From positions 1-53,013 of the forward strand of contig JASWJB010000311.1 of the NCBI GenBank assembly GCA_032433595.1: a stretch of DNA of 53,013 nucleotides. The letters are read 5' to 3'. A model generated the notes under the pieces. It saw only the letters and a list, made by a program, of their open reading frames with translations. It was not told the DNA's origin and did not search any database. How positions within the stretch are numbered: the stretch's first letter is position 1; each line of letters begins with the position of its first letter. The translations under genes and the position numbers were made by a program. This document shows positions 11,324 through 23,590 of the stretch, one piece after another. The DNA comes from Conoideocrella luteorostrata (lineage: Eukaryota; Ascomycota; Sordariomycetes; Hypocreales; Clavicipitaceae).

Positions 11324-11341
11324 GTACTCCGTACGGAGTAC
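11324..11341. repeat. 18-bp perfect palindrome GTACTCCGTACGGAGTAC
   Basis: The two 9-bp halves are exact reverse complements. The palindrome joins the direct and complementary forms of the dispersed motif head to head. Confidence 0.85.
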
Positions 11342-13322
11342 GCGACTATAGCATACAAGCCCACATCTTAAGCCCATTTCCGCTCTGTGGCTTGGCAAGC
11401 GGATGAGAGCAGTCTGCAAGCACCAGACGATAGCTCCAAAGTCAAAATCAGGAGCAATGTACTCCGTAGGGGTACGTACGAATATGGATCCTCAACATTT
11501 CAAGAGTGGAAGAAGCCATTACTATCCCACTCCGTTGTTTTGTCTTTCCGTATTCCGAATTGTCTTGTCTCGTACGGATTACGTATTTGAAAACATTCCG
11601 ACCAAAAAAAAAGGAAAATTAGAGTTTTGCTTGAGGTCTTTTTTTTTTTTTTTTTACTACCATGGTACCACTTGACGTATTATTTGGTCGTCGTTTAGTG
11701 TCGAGCAGTGGGATTCTTCACTCCATTACTCTGACCAGTCGATTGCTGCCAACGCCCGACTTTGGCGAGCAAGTCAAGTCCAGGTCCGAATCCTCCGGGA
11801 CCAAGCAGGACCAAACTGGGTCTTCCTTAGGCCCTTGGTTCCAACAAAAACAGGGAAGAGTAACAAGAAGTTATATGTTTAACTGGGTGCAAAATACGGC
11901 CACAGCGGTGCCAACGCCCACGGATACTAAAACTTTTTATTCTCCGATGCGCATATTGTTTCGCCGTTTAGAGGTCTTGTTCGATTTCGCAGCAGCTATG
12001 ATTCAGCAGAAGGAGACTCGAAACACAGAGTTTTCAAACAGCCGCGGATGTGGTGGCTTCTACTCCGTACACATGGACACATGTGGAAGGGTACAACCCG
12101 GAAGCCACCGCATCTTGCATTCCCTGCCTTACATACGGAGTATTGGGACATGTATGGTAATTTAACGCCGGCATAAAGTGTGCGGGAGTGCGTTTGTGTG
12201 ATACCGCACCCTGTGAGCTTGTCAGCCGACGCGGTCGTGAAACGACGACAGAAATCAGACGAATCTGCCAACCAAATCAAGAGGATTTTGCTTTCGCTTC
12301 CGGCCGGAATGCCTGTGCGCAGAAGTTAGACATTTTGTGCAACCTAGCCATCCTCGCATCGTGCTATGGTTACTCCATACACAGATTTTATTTGTTTGTG
12401 CGCAGGGAGTTGAAACCGGCGCAGTGTCCTTAATAATTCTACCACGTTGTCGGACCGGTTGTAAGCCCAATTCAGTTCCTTGCTAGTTATTGTATTGTAT
12501 TGTATTGTTTTGTACAATAGCTTCCCTCGAGCCTCATCAATGCCAAAGTTGACACCTCAGGTCTCCATTGCAGGTATGCAGTGGTATTGTATGTTCATAA
12601 TCCGTCTATTAACCTTTTGTTGTGAAGACAGCCGCATTGCATGGCAATCCTTCCATTCCAACCACCAATCAACATCCCAACCAAGCTGTATTTCGTCTTG
12701 TGCGAGTTTGCGGCTTTGTGTCTGCTCATTTGCCCCTTGCAGCTGGCGTCCCCCAAAATAATAATAAATAAACCCAAATAAGGATGTTCCAAGACCAAAT
12801 CGCCGACTCATTTGCCCATTGCGATCAGCATTGGTAACACTGTACGGAGTAGAATCCATGCTCTTCGGACGGGTAGGGGATTCGCCTCGAATGCTGAGGA
12901 GTTAGTTACTCGGTATTACCAACACTACTGCTCGTACTCCGTATTGTACCTGACGGCAGAGTAGTACGAGTAGCCAAAAGCTGCATGTACCGACATGGAT
13001 AGCAATGTACCGCGCTTGCCCACATAGAAACTACAAGTCGTAAAGTTCCGGACGGGTAGGGAATTTCCATCGTAGTAGTTTCGGCACCTTTAATGCCAGC
13101 ACTAGCTACGCTACTCCGTACGGACTCGACGATGGGCCGTTTCTTTGGGTGGTTTTTTTTTTCCCGGTTCTTATTAGGCTGCCTTAGCCTGCGACATTTG
13201 TCTCGACAGAGAATGAACACATGTCGATCACAAGACTCGACTTCTTACTCCAAATTAGACAGCTGTCAAGCCTGCTTCAGCTAGTTAGTGATTAAACCAC
13301 TACTTCGTGACTTCCTCACATC

Positions 13323-13338
13323 TACTCCGTACTCCGTA
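13323..13338. repeat. Two tandem copies of the TACTCCG motif
   Basis: TACTCCGTACTCCGTA, two direct copies with a 7-bp period, lies in the gene-poor stretch. Confidence 0.7.
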
Positions 13339-16300
13339 TCGTGTCAGCCATCGTTGCCCAATTCTACTCTCCACAAGTTCAGCTTGCCGAAGTCGGGTTG
13401 CAACCCCTGTTTTGTTCCGATATTGGGCATCATGTCCTTTGTAAAGTATATACGAAGTCCGTACCGTATGCAGAGTCGCGCACCAATTAGCTCCTCTGTA
13501 CGGCGTAGTCGAGTGCATATTGGGATGAACTCATGGCGTAGCTAGATCCGGATTTGGGAGGGCAGCGACGACTGTCACATTAGCCATTTTCCGACGTGGC
13601 CGCCGTACGCGGATGATATGCGAACACGAATATTCCGTATTGCTCTGGGCAATGACGGCGAGTCTCTCCTATTAGTGTCGCATGAGCAGATTAACTAGTT
13701 TGTGATCATCATGATGCGTCATTTTGGGCTGAACAGCTCAGACGGATGGAGGGTGGGATGTACTTCGTACTCCGTAAGTAACGAATAGCTCGAGCAGGCA
13801 CGCCGGTAACAAGGCCATGGAGATGGAGTTCTTGCAAAAACAAGGAACCCGACGACTACAATGAGCCCCTGGTGGGACATTCTTGTTTCTGCGTCAGAAT
13901 TGCCACTGCCAATCCATGGCATTGTTGAGGTCGCCCAGACAGTTAGCGTCATGATTTCGTCGGATCTAGGGCCATCTGCATTCCATGACGAGGGTCGAGC
14001 ATCACGTTGGCAGCGTCACTTGACAGCTTGGCAGCTTCCATTGGGAGGCTGGACAGGGCAGTTATGATGAAATTGATTACGGAGTATAATCGAGTGAAAT
14101 GGTATCGCATACTGCGTACCCTGTAATTTGACGCACTATTCCGAGAGTAGACTGCGGAATTAATGCGCCGTTCTAGCCATGACGCGAGAACTTTGGTTGA
14201 TGTACAGAATGCCGGAGAAGACGAAACGAGCTATAGGGTAGCGTACCTTGTCCCCAAACTCTAGGGTATTTTGGCGGTGCTTAAGGTAAGTTCGTCGACT
14301 TACATCTTTGGATAGAGCCCAATGATGGTAGTATTCTAGGCCGCAATGGCTCTTCGATGCCATTGACTTGATAGTTCAGCAATACATCTCACTTTGCAAC
14401 TATTGTGTATACTACTCCGTCTGTAGGTGAGTTCAACAAAAAGGGGTGGTAGTATTATGCGCGGAGTGATTGACACTTTCCAAGTATCATACGCATATTC
14501 TCTGCTCTATTCGCCGGAAAACAGCTTCCAAGATACGGCTTTCGCCTTCTCCTAGCTGCTGATTTTAGGATGTGTATGGGCTGCTGCCACCGACATAAAT
14601 GTTCATACGATGCATTGATACGCTTTGTCAAGATGTTGGTCTTCGTAGAGCACTCATAGGAGAAATATGTATTAAACTTTATCTTGCCCACATAATCATG
14701 CGAGCATTGCATAGTGTGACTTTTCTTTCAAGAAACATATCTGGTCGTCTAAAAAGTCTGGTGCTCATATCACAACACGACATCATCCTGCCTGGATGCG
14801 GATGTGATCAAACTTTGACTAGCTGTGGCAGACACAACGGCTTTACCAACGCGAAGATTAAATCTAAAGTCGCAGGCGCTTCAAGAACTCCAGAGGGCCA
14901 ACTGTGAGTTTCTGCAGCACGTGCAACTTCTTGTGCTAGGTGATGATGAGATGCCGAGAGCATGATAAGTGCATAGAACAAGCCCAACCAACGATGCAAC
15001 CGCATTGTAGTAGATACATAAAAAATGACTTGTAAACGCGACGTACATGCGAATAGTTGGGCATATGTTTGACTCACTGGGTAGGAATTCGTTCTTATCG
15101 TCCATCTGTCTGCTTCTCGACCAATCCCATATCGTCGTTTATTCTTTCATTGACAGTACTGAGGCCGGAATATGGCGTCCTCCAGGGGCGAGTAACGCAC
15201 TTAGACAGAAAGCTCGACCGGAGCAACGGCATTTTTCATCGAAGTATGATAATATCGTTTCCTGGGCGAAATGCGAATATTGGAGTTTCGAGACCAGCCA
15301 ATACTCTCTGCTCTATCGGGGCCTCGATATTCCGAGAACAGGGTCCGACTTGCTATCGGTTGGAAGGGCCAATGGATGATATTGTAAGTTGAGTGTTAGT
15401 AAGTCGGAAATGCATTATTTGTCCCGGGATACCGCCGGCGAAAAAGCCGCCGACGTACCCTCAATTCGGAGGCCCATCTTTATCGATATCCCAGCTGAAC
15501 AGAGCCGCGCTACTCCTGCGTTGGACGCTGAAAAGAAATCACCTTTCGGCGGGTCATCTTGACAAAAGATCCCAGGTTGCTGAATAGCTACAGTCGGAAG
15601 GCGGGCACTACGGTGCTTTGAGATTGCGTCAAACCAGGCAGGTTGACCATGGAAGTTTACCTGTATAACTGTATCAGTAAAGCCGATCCAAGCGGGGTTG
15701 ATTCCGACATAATTTGACTGCGACGCGAGGCTGGAACACCTATCGACATTTGGGCATCTGTATTGGATATATTCTGTTATGCTTTGGCTACCGCATTGGA
15801 CTTCATGTATTATACTTTGTCTCTAGTAGATTTTAGGAAGGAATGTCCCGCTCATCCTATGCTCTGCTCGATTTGTAAACATTGTCTAGCAGCTACCATG
15901 GAGTCTTACGTTCGAGATCGCGTCTCTACGGAGCCTCCGCTAATGCAGGCAAAAGACTAGTGGAACACTGTATGGGGTGGTTCCGGTGAAAAACTGCGTC
16001 TGCGGCTATGAAATGGACCCTGGCTAAGAATTTGAAGACGGTCAAAGCAATGACTCGTGGTTGTTGACCTTCTCGATCAAGATGGTGAATATGAGCAAGG
16101 CCGTGCGTTGAGTCGTTATCGCAGCACAAGGTTATCTCGAATGCGACCCAAAGAACAAGACCCATAAAATATGGTAGGTAAGTATGCTTGTTCAGTCGAG
16201 GCCAGATGCGTAAATAAATGAAAGGCACCATGTTTGAGGACCGGACAGCGAATGAACTTGACTATCCCCATGCCATTTCCTCGTCGGCCCCGTCCGCGCC

Positions 16301-17148
16301 TACGGCCGACGATCTGAATCCGGCAGGTAGATGGTTAGTACGGTTGGCAATGTTGGCGGCTCCAAGTCTCGCAGTGCAAGTGACGCCTCGTCGCCATCAC
16401 GAACAATGAAGTATTGTAAGAGCCACCTCACATATTCCAAATGGTTGAATGAAGGACTCGTGGGCGGGTCACATGGTGCCGGACCAGGTTCGACGCGGAC
16501 TTGACTACGCCCGACAAAGAAGTTAAGAAAGCGTCACGTTGTCAGAGCCGCCAATTGCGCCACTCGAACATAGGGGACTTTATTAAGATTGATTTCCAGC
16601 TTGTCTTTTCGATTATGCCGATTATATCGACCTTCGGTTCTCATCCACCAACTAATACGTTTACCGCGGCAATCAACATGCTCCCGCAGCCTCCGGCCTA
16701 TGGTTGAAGCACCGCAGCCCGAAACACACGCAAGCCTGCAACTTACAAGAGACTAACCATTTTCCACCAGCACACAGCACAAGTGGTAACTCTGCGTTAG
16801 CTACGGCTGTCTCGTGGTGATGAGTATATAGTTATCTTGGGCTAGCAAGGCGTTGCTGCCGAGCCTCCGCCACTCACCTTCCTATCTCTAGTGGAAACAC
16901 TCTCGTAACTTTACCCACGACTTTATTCCCAGCCGAGATAGGTAGTTAGTTGAGAGCGCCGGTCAGGGAAATGTAACATTGCGGCAATGGTAGTGCGTTC
17001 CTTGGAGTGGGTCGCGCCCGGCTTATGGATAGTCACGCAAGCTGAAGTAGACTGAAAGGGAAGCTCAAAACTCACGATGGTGTTGAACCAAGAGCGTCAC
17101 AACTCAACCTATCTCAGCATTGACCGGTCTTTTTACGATAAATATATG

Positions 17149-17157
17149 TATATAAAG
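17149..17157 (+). promoter_or_regulatory. Probable TATA box of the fungalysin gene
   Basis: TATATAAAG lies about 136 nt upstream of the ATG at 17293, on the coding strand, and fits a TATA element for a highly expressed secreted-protease gene. Confidence 0.5.
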
Positions 17158-17292
17158 TCATGATAACCCATCAAGGTTCAAGATGTTTGACAAGCAATCT
17201 CAAACAGGCAAAACTCAATCGACAGGCAGCCTAGGATTCAGATTATCTCTACTTTATCATATCCCCCTTTTGCTCTATTGTATTGATCCGTC

Positions 17293-19224
17293 ATGAAGAC
17301 CGCTGCTCTTCTTGGCCTCACTGGCCTGGCTGCCAATGTCCTAGCCCACCCCGAGAGACGACACGCCAACGATGTCTCTCTTAACAAGCGCGGTGTTGAC
17401 GTGAGCAAGTTCCGCATGCCTGAACTTGCCGAGTACACGGCTGCCGACCAAGCCAAGTCTCATCCGGCCGTCAGCGCCATCAACAAGCGAGGTGACTACG
17501 TCGGTGCTGCCCAGCAGCTTGTCAAGACTGTTGCTCCCGGCGCGGAGTTCCGCGTAGTGGATGACCACTACGTCGGCGCTGACGGTCTTGCTCATGTCAA
17601 CTTCAAGCAAACCCTCCACGGCATTGACATTGACAACGGTGACTTCAATGTCAACGTCAGCCTTGAGGGCACCATCTTTTCCTACGGAAACAGCTTCTAC
17701 AAGGGCAAGACTCCCCAGGAGAACCCTCTCAGCAAGCGGGCATTCACTGATCCCACTGCTGCCCTCAAGGGCGTTGTCGATATCCTCGGACTCTCTGTCC
17801 AAACCAGCGATGCCAAGGCTGAATCCAAGGAGGGCACGGAGACGTATACTTTCACGGGCACCAAGGGTGCTGTTAGTGACCCTGAGGCCAAGTTGGTCTA
17901 TCTCACCAAGAAGGATGGCTCCCTCGGCTTGACCTGGAGAGTCGAGACGGATGTCAGGGACAACTGGCTGTTAACATACATCGACGCCGACAACAGCAAG
18001 ACCGTCCATGGAGTTGTTGACTACGTCTCCAACTTTGCTACCATGCAGGTTTACCCCTGGACCGTCAATGACCCTACTGACGGAAGCCGCTCTGTCCAGA
18101 CCGACCCCTGGAACACCAAGTCCTCCCCTTATACCTGGTTCGGCGATGGATCTAAGAACTACACCACCCTTTGGGGTAACAATGCCGTTGCTCAGACCAA
18201 CTATGATGGCCACGATAACACCGACAACTACGCCCAAAGCTACCGCCCGACTTCTGCCAGCCGCAAGTTCGAGTACCCCTACTCCACCTCCGAATCTGAC
18301 AAGAGCAAGTACCGCGATGCCTCCATCACCCAATTGTTCTACACGTCCAACACATACCACGACCTGTTGTACACTCTGGGCTTCAACGAAGCCGCTGGCA
18401 ACTTCCAGACCAATAACAACGGCAAAGGTGGCAAGGGTAGCGACTTTGTCGTTCTCAACGCCCAAGATGGCTTTGATACCAACAATGCCGACTTCGCCAC
18501 CCCGCCTGATGGCTCTCGAGGCCGCATGAGAATGTTCATGTGGACGCGCCCCAATCGTAGTATTGACCGCGACTGTTCTTTCAACGCCGACGTCATCCTG
18601 CACGAGTACACCCATGGGCTCTCTACTCGTCTGACCGGCGGGCCCGCCAACTCCAAGTGCCTCAACGGCCTCGAGTCCGGCGGCATGGGCGAGGGCTGGT
18701 CCGACTTCATGGCCGTCGCCGTGCTCATCAAGTCCACAGACACCCGTAACCGAGACTTCACCGTTGGCTCCTGGATCTTCGACAACCCCAAGGGCATCCG
18801 GTCCTACCCTTATTCCACCAGCCTCAAAACCAACCCCTACACCTACGCCGCTGCCAACCAGAAGAACGAAGTCCACGCCATGGGTGAGATCTGGGCCAAC
18901 ACCCTCTACGAGATGTTCTGGAACCTCGTTGAGAAGCACGGCAACACCGCCGACAAGTACCCAACCCTCGACGCCAAGGGCATCCCTAAGGACGGTCGCT
19001 TCCTCGCCATGAAGCTCGTCATGGGCGGCATGGCCATCCAACCCTGCAACCCCAATATGGTTTCTGCCCGTGACGCCATCATCGATGCGGACAAGCAGCT
19101 CACTGGTGCCTCCAACAAGTGCGAGCTCTGGAGGGCCTTTGCTAAGCGTGGTCTCGGCGTCAACGCCAAGTACAACAACGGTCGTAACCGTGTCGAGGAC
19201 TTCACCGTCCCCTCTGGCTGCTAG
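17293..19224 (+). CDS. Secreted fungalysin-type zinc metalloprotease (M36)
   Basis: An intronless gene of 643 residues, full family length. Residues 1-18 are a signal peptide ([18 protein letters not shown]). A propeptide runs to about residue 245 and carries several Lys-Arg pairs. The mature part begins near [13 protein letters not shown], as in known fungalysins. The zinc and catalytic site is complete: His437-Glu438-Tyr-Thr-His441 (HEYTH) and the third ligand Glu467 in GMGEGWSDF. The enzyme is expected to be secreted as an inactive zymogen and to degrade extracellular proteins such as collagen, elastin-like or cuticle proteins; the substrate is inferred from the family. Codon use is strongly C-ending, suggesting high expression. 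The C-terminus has paired Cys (QPCNPN, SNKCELW, PSGC). It may also be named Mep. Confidence 0.97.
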   Translation: MKTAALLGLTGLAANVLAHPERRHANDVSLNKRGVDVSKFRMPELAEYTAADQAKSHPAVSAINKRGDYVGAAQQLVKTVAPGAEFRVVDDHYVGADGLAHVNFKQTLHGIDIDNGDFNVNVSLEGTIFSYGNSFYKGKTPQENPLSKRAFTDPTAALKGVVDILGLSVQTSDAKAESKEGTETYTFTGTKGAVSDPEAKLVYLTKKDGSLGLTWRVETDVRDNWLLTYIDADNSKTVHGVVDYVSNFATMQVYPWTVNDPTDGSRSVQTDPWNTKSSPYTWFGDGSKNYTTLWGNNAVAQTNYDGHDNTDNYAQSYRPTSASRKFEYPYSTSESDKSKYRDASITQLFYTSNTYHDLLYTLGFNEAAGNFQTNNNGKGGKGSDFVVLNAQDGFDTNNADFATPPDGSRGRMRMFMWTRPNRSIDRDCSFNADVILHEYTHGLSTRLTGGPANSKCLNGLESGGMGEGWSDFMAVAVLIKSTDTRNRDFTVGSWIFDNPKGIRSYPYSTSLKTNPYTYAAANQKNEVHAMGEIWANTLYEMFWNLVEKHGNTADKYPTLDAKGIPKDGRFLAMKLVMGGMAIQPCNPNMVSARDAIIDADKQLTGASNKCELWRAFAKRGLGVNAKYNNGRNRVEDFTVPSGC

Positions 19225-19829
19225 CTTTCACCGTTCATATGCAGTTGGTGACGGACGCAGGAGGGGAGGAGCCAGATGGGATGCTGTTGATGAAACTAAA
19301 CTAAATGTTAGCTGTGTATTGCGTGAATTTCTTTGTCTTTGTCTTTTTCTTTTTTTGAGCGGGTCGCCGATGGGGGTCATGCAATGCGTGGAGTTGGGTG
19401 ATGAACTTGACAGTTTAAAAAAGGAAAAAGACGGTTTGTATATATGTTTTCAACGCAATCTGTATATTTTTTCCTTTTCATGAACCTAGGTACATATAAG
19501 TCAAATATATGCACATACTTGTCCATGTCTTTCTTCACGGTGTCCTAATACCCGCAAGTGATCTGAACTGAATTGCTTCGCCAAATTATTTCGGTGACGG
19601 GCTGGCAAGACATGAGCAGTCTCTAGCTCAACGACAACACGCATCTTGGAGCATCAGGAAACGAATGTTAGCGAATGGCCTTATAAAAACCAACGTGAAA
19701 GGCATATATATATATAATCGTACTATACTCATGTCGCCTCTATCTCAAATGCTCAGAAAATAGACCATGCTATGGGCAGCTCATTTTTACATTAACCCAA
19801 TTCCAACTGCGAACAAATGCCACCTTACA
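19225..19829. other. Convergent 3' region between fungalysin and Gpi16 genes
   Basis: Both flanking genes end here. It holds T-rich and TA-repeat tracts (for example 19705-19717) and no recognisable gene. Confidence 0.6.
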
Positions 19830-21627
19830 TCACTTCTTCAGCAACGTCTTCAACAGAGTCCTCAACTTCCACTTGCCCATGGGGCTCGCGACCTCATCCG
19901 CACCGACCAACCTCCTCACGAGAATATTGTACAACCCACCAAAGGCCAGCGCAATAATGGTCGATGTGAAAATGATGACATTATACGGCATACTAAAGTC
20001 AGGTGTGGGTAGGTATAGTAACAAACTTGTGGTGCGGAGATTCATGACCCGCGGTTCCAAGGTGCGAATAATAGCTGCGGCAACATCGAACCCGCGATTG
20101 GCATCGGGGGGATACTCTGTGTAGCGGAGAATGGCCTTTTCAAAGTCATATGTGAGAAATACGGTGCATTGACGAGGGATTCGCATCCGAAGTTCCAGTT
20201 GGGTCCCGCGGGTGCGGTCGAGGGCTGGGCGGTAATGGACTTCTTTGATGAGTGATGAGGAGTTTGAATCGGGTGCAGCAGAGGTGGAAATGCGGGTTGA
20301 TAGAGTGTGGAGGTAGATGCGCATAAACCAGGGGAGGGATTCGAGGTAGACGAATTCGACTTCGAAAGGGTTGGGGTTGGTGAGGATGGCTTGCACGCCG
20401 CCGTGCTCTTGTCCATGGCCAGTGAAACTGCGTTCTGCGTAGAGCAACGGCTGTGTAGGTTCAACTAGTTCGTTTGAGGCCTCAGTTGGAGTCTTCACCT
20501 CGGATTTAGGGAGCACGAGGGAGAACTCGTTCTCTGGTGGGATGGTGTAGCAACGTGACAGGCCATTCTCGTTTTTTGTTTCCTTAGACCCGTCAGATGC
20601 GTAGATCACGCGTGAGTTGGGAACCTCAAGGCAAACTGGAGGAACATTGGAGTCGGCGAGTGGACACGTCCCCTTCATGGAGCGGCCAAATATTTGGGAG
20701 AGCGTCCAGTCTTGACCGTTGAGGTGGTCGACCGGGAAGCAATGATGCTCGTCGTGGTAGGGTTTGGAAGTATCACAGATGAGCTCATGGTCAGGTGGTG
20801 GTCTTGGAATTGGGTTGTCTTGATGAGTTATTAGTGGTTGTCCACAAGCAATGTTGGTTCTCGGTGAGGACTTTACCTCTTGGTCTCTTGGACCGATCTA
20901 CGTCCACAACCATGTCGATAGTCTGCTCCATTTGCAAGACGCAAGTGCCGCTGTTATCGCAAAGCGGCTTAACATCAATTGCCATGCTTTGAAAAGACGA
21001 ATCAAACAGCTTGTGTCCATCCAATAAGCTCGAAATACCCGCCTTGCCATGACAAGGCAAAAGCTTCAGAAATGGTGTCAGGTTCTCCGTGCACACAACC
21101 TCATGCGGCAAGACACCGTGCAATAATCTGGTCTTCGCTAGTGTATCGCTCGAATGATGGCCCTCGGGCTGGAAAGAAAGAGCCGGTCGGATAGTCCTCG
21201 TCTCATCAATGAAGTTAAGACTGGCACAGAATAATCCCGACAGGGCGTTCGTCAACGTCAACCAGTTCTCGTCTGCTTGTTTGTCTGTCTCGGCATCCAT
21301 CCACGCCCACAACTCCACGCCCGTACCACCCTCTTTGGCACCGTCCCATGGCCGAGCGCCCCAAGTTTCTGCATCCCATCGCCCCAGTGTGAACCTGAGG
21401 TGCAGCTCGCGCGTGCCCGCATACTCGAGGATTTGGCCGAGTGATCGTGGGAATAGTCGAAAGTTATGCGCTTCAAAGTCGGCTATGGATGTGTTCGATT
21501 TGAAATTGAAGCTCGCGAAAAGCTGAGATAATGGCAAGGGCCGCAAAACAAGCTGTTCATGGTAGTCGGACGCTGTGGCCAGTCCAGGAAGGAGGGATGC
21601 CAGCAACGGCACCACCCATGGAATCAT
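19830..21627 (-). CDS. GPI16: GPI transamidase subunit Gpi16/PIG-T
   Basis: Two exons, 21627-20877 and 20818-19830, with a 58-nt intron (GTAAAG, branch-like ACTAATAAC, acceptor AAG), give 579 residues, close to yeast Gpi16 (610). The joined reading SKRPR-DNPIPRPPPDHELIC is the conserved family segment and confirms the splice. A signal peptide covers residues 1-19 (MIPWVVPLLASLLPGLATA). The lumenal domain shows DYHEQLVLRPLP, FNF, and the Cys residues around CHGKAGI and CDNSGTCVLQ. Near the C-terminus is one membrane span (VIIFTSTIIALAFGGLYNIL) followed by a short basic tail. The protein is part of the ER complex that cleaves the C-terminal signal of precursor proteins and attaches GPI anchors. 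It is divergent from the Luc7 gene with about 530 bp between starts. Confidence 0.95.
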
Positions 21628-22156
21628 GCTCAGATAGAGTAGACGAAGACAGAAACCAAATTATAATGTAAGCAAAAGAAAAGAAGAAGAAGGAAAAGAA
21701 GGACAGATAGTTGGATGATGGAGCTACCTGCGCAATTCCAGCAGTATGAGCATCTCACCGTGGATTGCGACAAGTGATGGCGGTGATATTTCTTTGGATT
21801 GGAGATACTACTGGCGACGTGGAGCAATTAATTGATGGGACTAGCTGCCACCTGCAACCCCCGACCCTTGAGGCTAGGAGTGGCTTGCACTGGCGCGAGC
21901 CTGGGGAACTCCGAACTTGTATCCTAGACTGGGCGGTGTAATAGGGCAGAATGCCGGATTTCACTCCAAGCCTATGATGGCTTGTCTCGTCGTCCCACGC
22001 TCAACACCAGGTTGACTTCTCGACGCCAAACAGCTCATTGAAGTGCTCTCTACACCGTTCAACACCTTTTCGGTACTTTGATTTATTTCTTTTCACCCGG
22101 CGCATCTGCAAAGTAACCAACTGAGAAGGACAGCAAAGCTTGCGGCATTCAAAACC
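21628..22156. other. Bidirectional promoter region of Gpi16 and Luc7 genes
   Basis: The two ATGs face away from each other. The part near Gpi16 is purine-rich (21669-21705 on the plus strand), so CT-rich on the coding strand, a common trait of fungal promoters. No gene was seen. Confidence 0.55.
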
Positions 22157-23051
22157 ATGGCCGCCGAGCAGAGGAAGCTGCTCGAGCAGCTCATGGGCCA
22201 CCAGTCCAGCTCGCGTGGTGCACAGTTATCCCTCAACGATCCTAAAGTTTGCCGGTCTTATCTTGTAGGCACCTGTCCCCACGATCTCTTCACCAACACA
22301 AAACAGGACCTCGGCCAATGCCCCAAAGTCCACTCGGAACCCCTCAAAGTAGAATACGAGGCTCTGTCGGATCGCGAGAAGCAACGATATGGCTTCGACT
22401 ACGACTACATGCGCGACCTGCAAAAGTACATTGACGACTGTAATCGACGAATAGATGCAGCGCAGAAGAGACTCGAGAAAACTCCAGATGAAATTCGACA
22501 AACCAGTGTTCTGGTACGATAGAATATACCCCGCCATTGCTTGCTCCATCGCCTTGTTTCCCCCATAATACTGACTATGATGACACCTCCAGTTAAGAGC
22601 TATTTCGGACCTGGCAAGCTCCATAAGCAATGGCCTCCTCGAGGTCGAAGTCCTAGCTTCCATGAATGAAGTCTCCCGCGCCGTCGACGAGAATTTCCGC
22701 GTCAAGCAGACCATGCAACTCAAATCCGACAAGGAGAAGGAATTGAAAGCATTGTCAGACACATCTGGTCCATCGGGTCACCAGAAGCTGCAAGTTTGCG
22801 ATGTATGCGGCGCTTATCTAAGTAGATTGGATAACGATCGACGGTTAGCCGACCACTTTTATGGAAAGATGCACCTGGGGTATGCATCCATGCGCAAGAC
22901 ATATGACACGTTTCCAAGGGAGCTGAAGAGTAGGCAGCGACAGGGAATGATGGATGATGATTCCGGAGGAGGAATGGGGGGACCAAGGGGACCAAGGCAA
23001 GGAGGGTTCAGGAGTGGTAGAGGAGGCAGAAACTTCCGCGGTGGTTGGTAA
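22157..23051 (+). CDS. LUC7: U1 snRNP-associated protein Luc7
   Basis: Two exons, 22157-22513 and 22593-23051, with a 79-nt intron (GTACGA...CTCCAG), give 271 residues; yeast Luc7 is 261. The splice restores the reading TSVL-LRAISDL. The N-terminal zinc finger is visible as VCRSYLVGTCPHDLF...LGQCPKVHS (CCCH type). Next is the helical stretch YDYMRDLQKYIDDCNRRID. The second, C2H2 finger reads VCDVCGAYL...LADHFYGKMHLGY. The C-terminus is a short Gly/Arg-rich tail (GGPRGPRQGG, RSGRGGRNFRGGW). Luc7 is a U1 snRNP component that influences 5' splice-site choice; the role is well supported by the two fingers. Confidence 0.96.
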
Positions 23052-23590
23052 GATAAAGGGGACAGCGGCTTTGGTATTTCCCAGATATTGAATTTGGCGT
23101 TGAAGGAGTGCATGTCTTGTAGTTGCTTGGTGTTCGTTGTTTGTGGGTTGTACTCTAGTATGGCAGCATGAAGATCTGGCGTTCAAACACGTTTGCGTAT
23201 CTGGCGAAACGAGATACGAAATAATACCCTACTATAGAGGATTTTGAGTTTTCACCGAAACACTGTAAGGAGCGTGAGACAACAACCTGTGATTGCTGAC
23301 TTGGACACGCCATAATTTTCTACAGCTTGCCATGTCTCGACGAGATCCCTAAAAATTTACTCCCAAACACAAACCCAAATGAGTTCGCCCTGATAACATG
23401 AACCCAAGAAACACGTTCCCCATTCAGTATTATTTGCTCTTGATTTCATGCTATGCCGAGGAGGCCGCCGTCAGAATAAACATCCAAAATACATCCTTCA
23501 TGATATTCAACCGCTATCACTTATTTCACACGCAAACAACCCATTCATAATCCCATGTTCCATGTCTATTCCATGCTCATGGTCTCATGA
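23052..23590. other. Convergent 3' region, no gene seen
   Basis: It lies between the ends of the Luc7 gene and the RGG-protein gene. No recognisable element was found. Confidence 0.5.

Larger units (their letters stand above)
7507..17292. other. 9.8 kb gene-poor stretch rich in the GTACTCCGTAC motif
   Basis: No frame in this stretch shows a recognisable domain, conserved splice pattern or signal peptide of good quality. It carries at least a dozen copies of the motif TACTCCGTAC or its complement (for example 8461, 10547, 11133, 11324, 11459, 12061, 12842, 12934, 13112, 13323, 13767). It also has homopolymer and microsatellite tracts: a T-run near 11640-11656, TATTG repeats at 12487-12508 and a G-run near 9727-9738. 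The longest ATG frame is 9362-9955 (197 codons, preceded by TATTTAA at about 9279). An exon-like 50-codon frame lies at 15410-15562. Both are unproven. The rightmost 500 bp are the fungalysin promoter. Confidence 0.6.

Noticed and set aside
17971..19041. 356-codon frame antisense to the fungalysin gene
   Set aside because: It is a shadow caused by the C-ending codon bias of the protease gene; its Gly/Val-rich translation has no domain.
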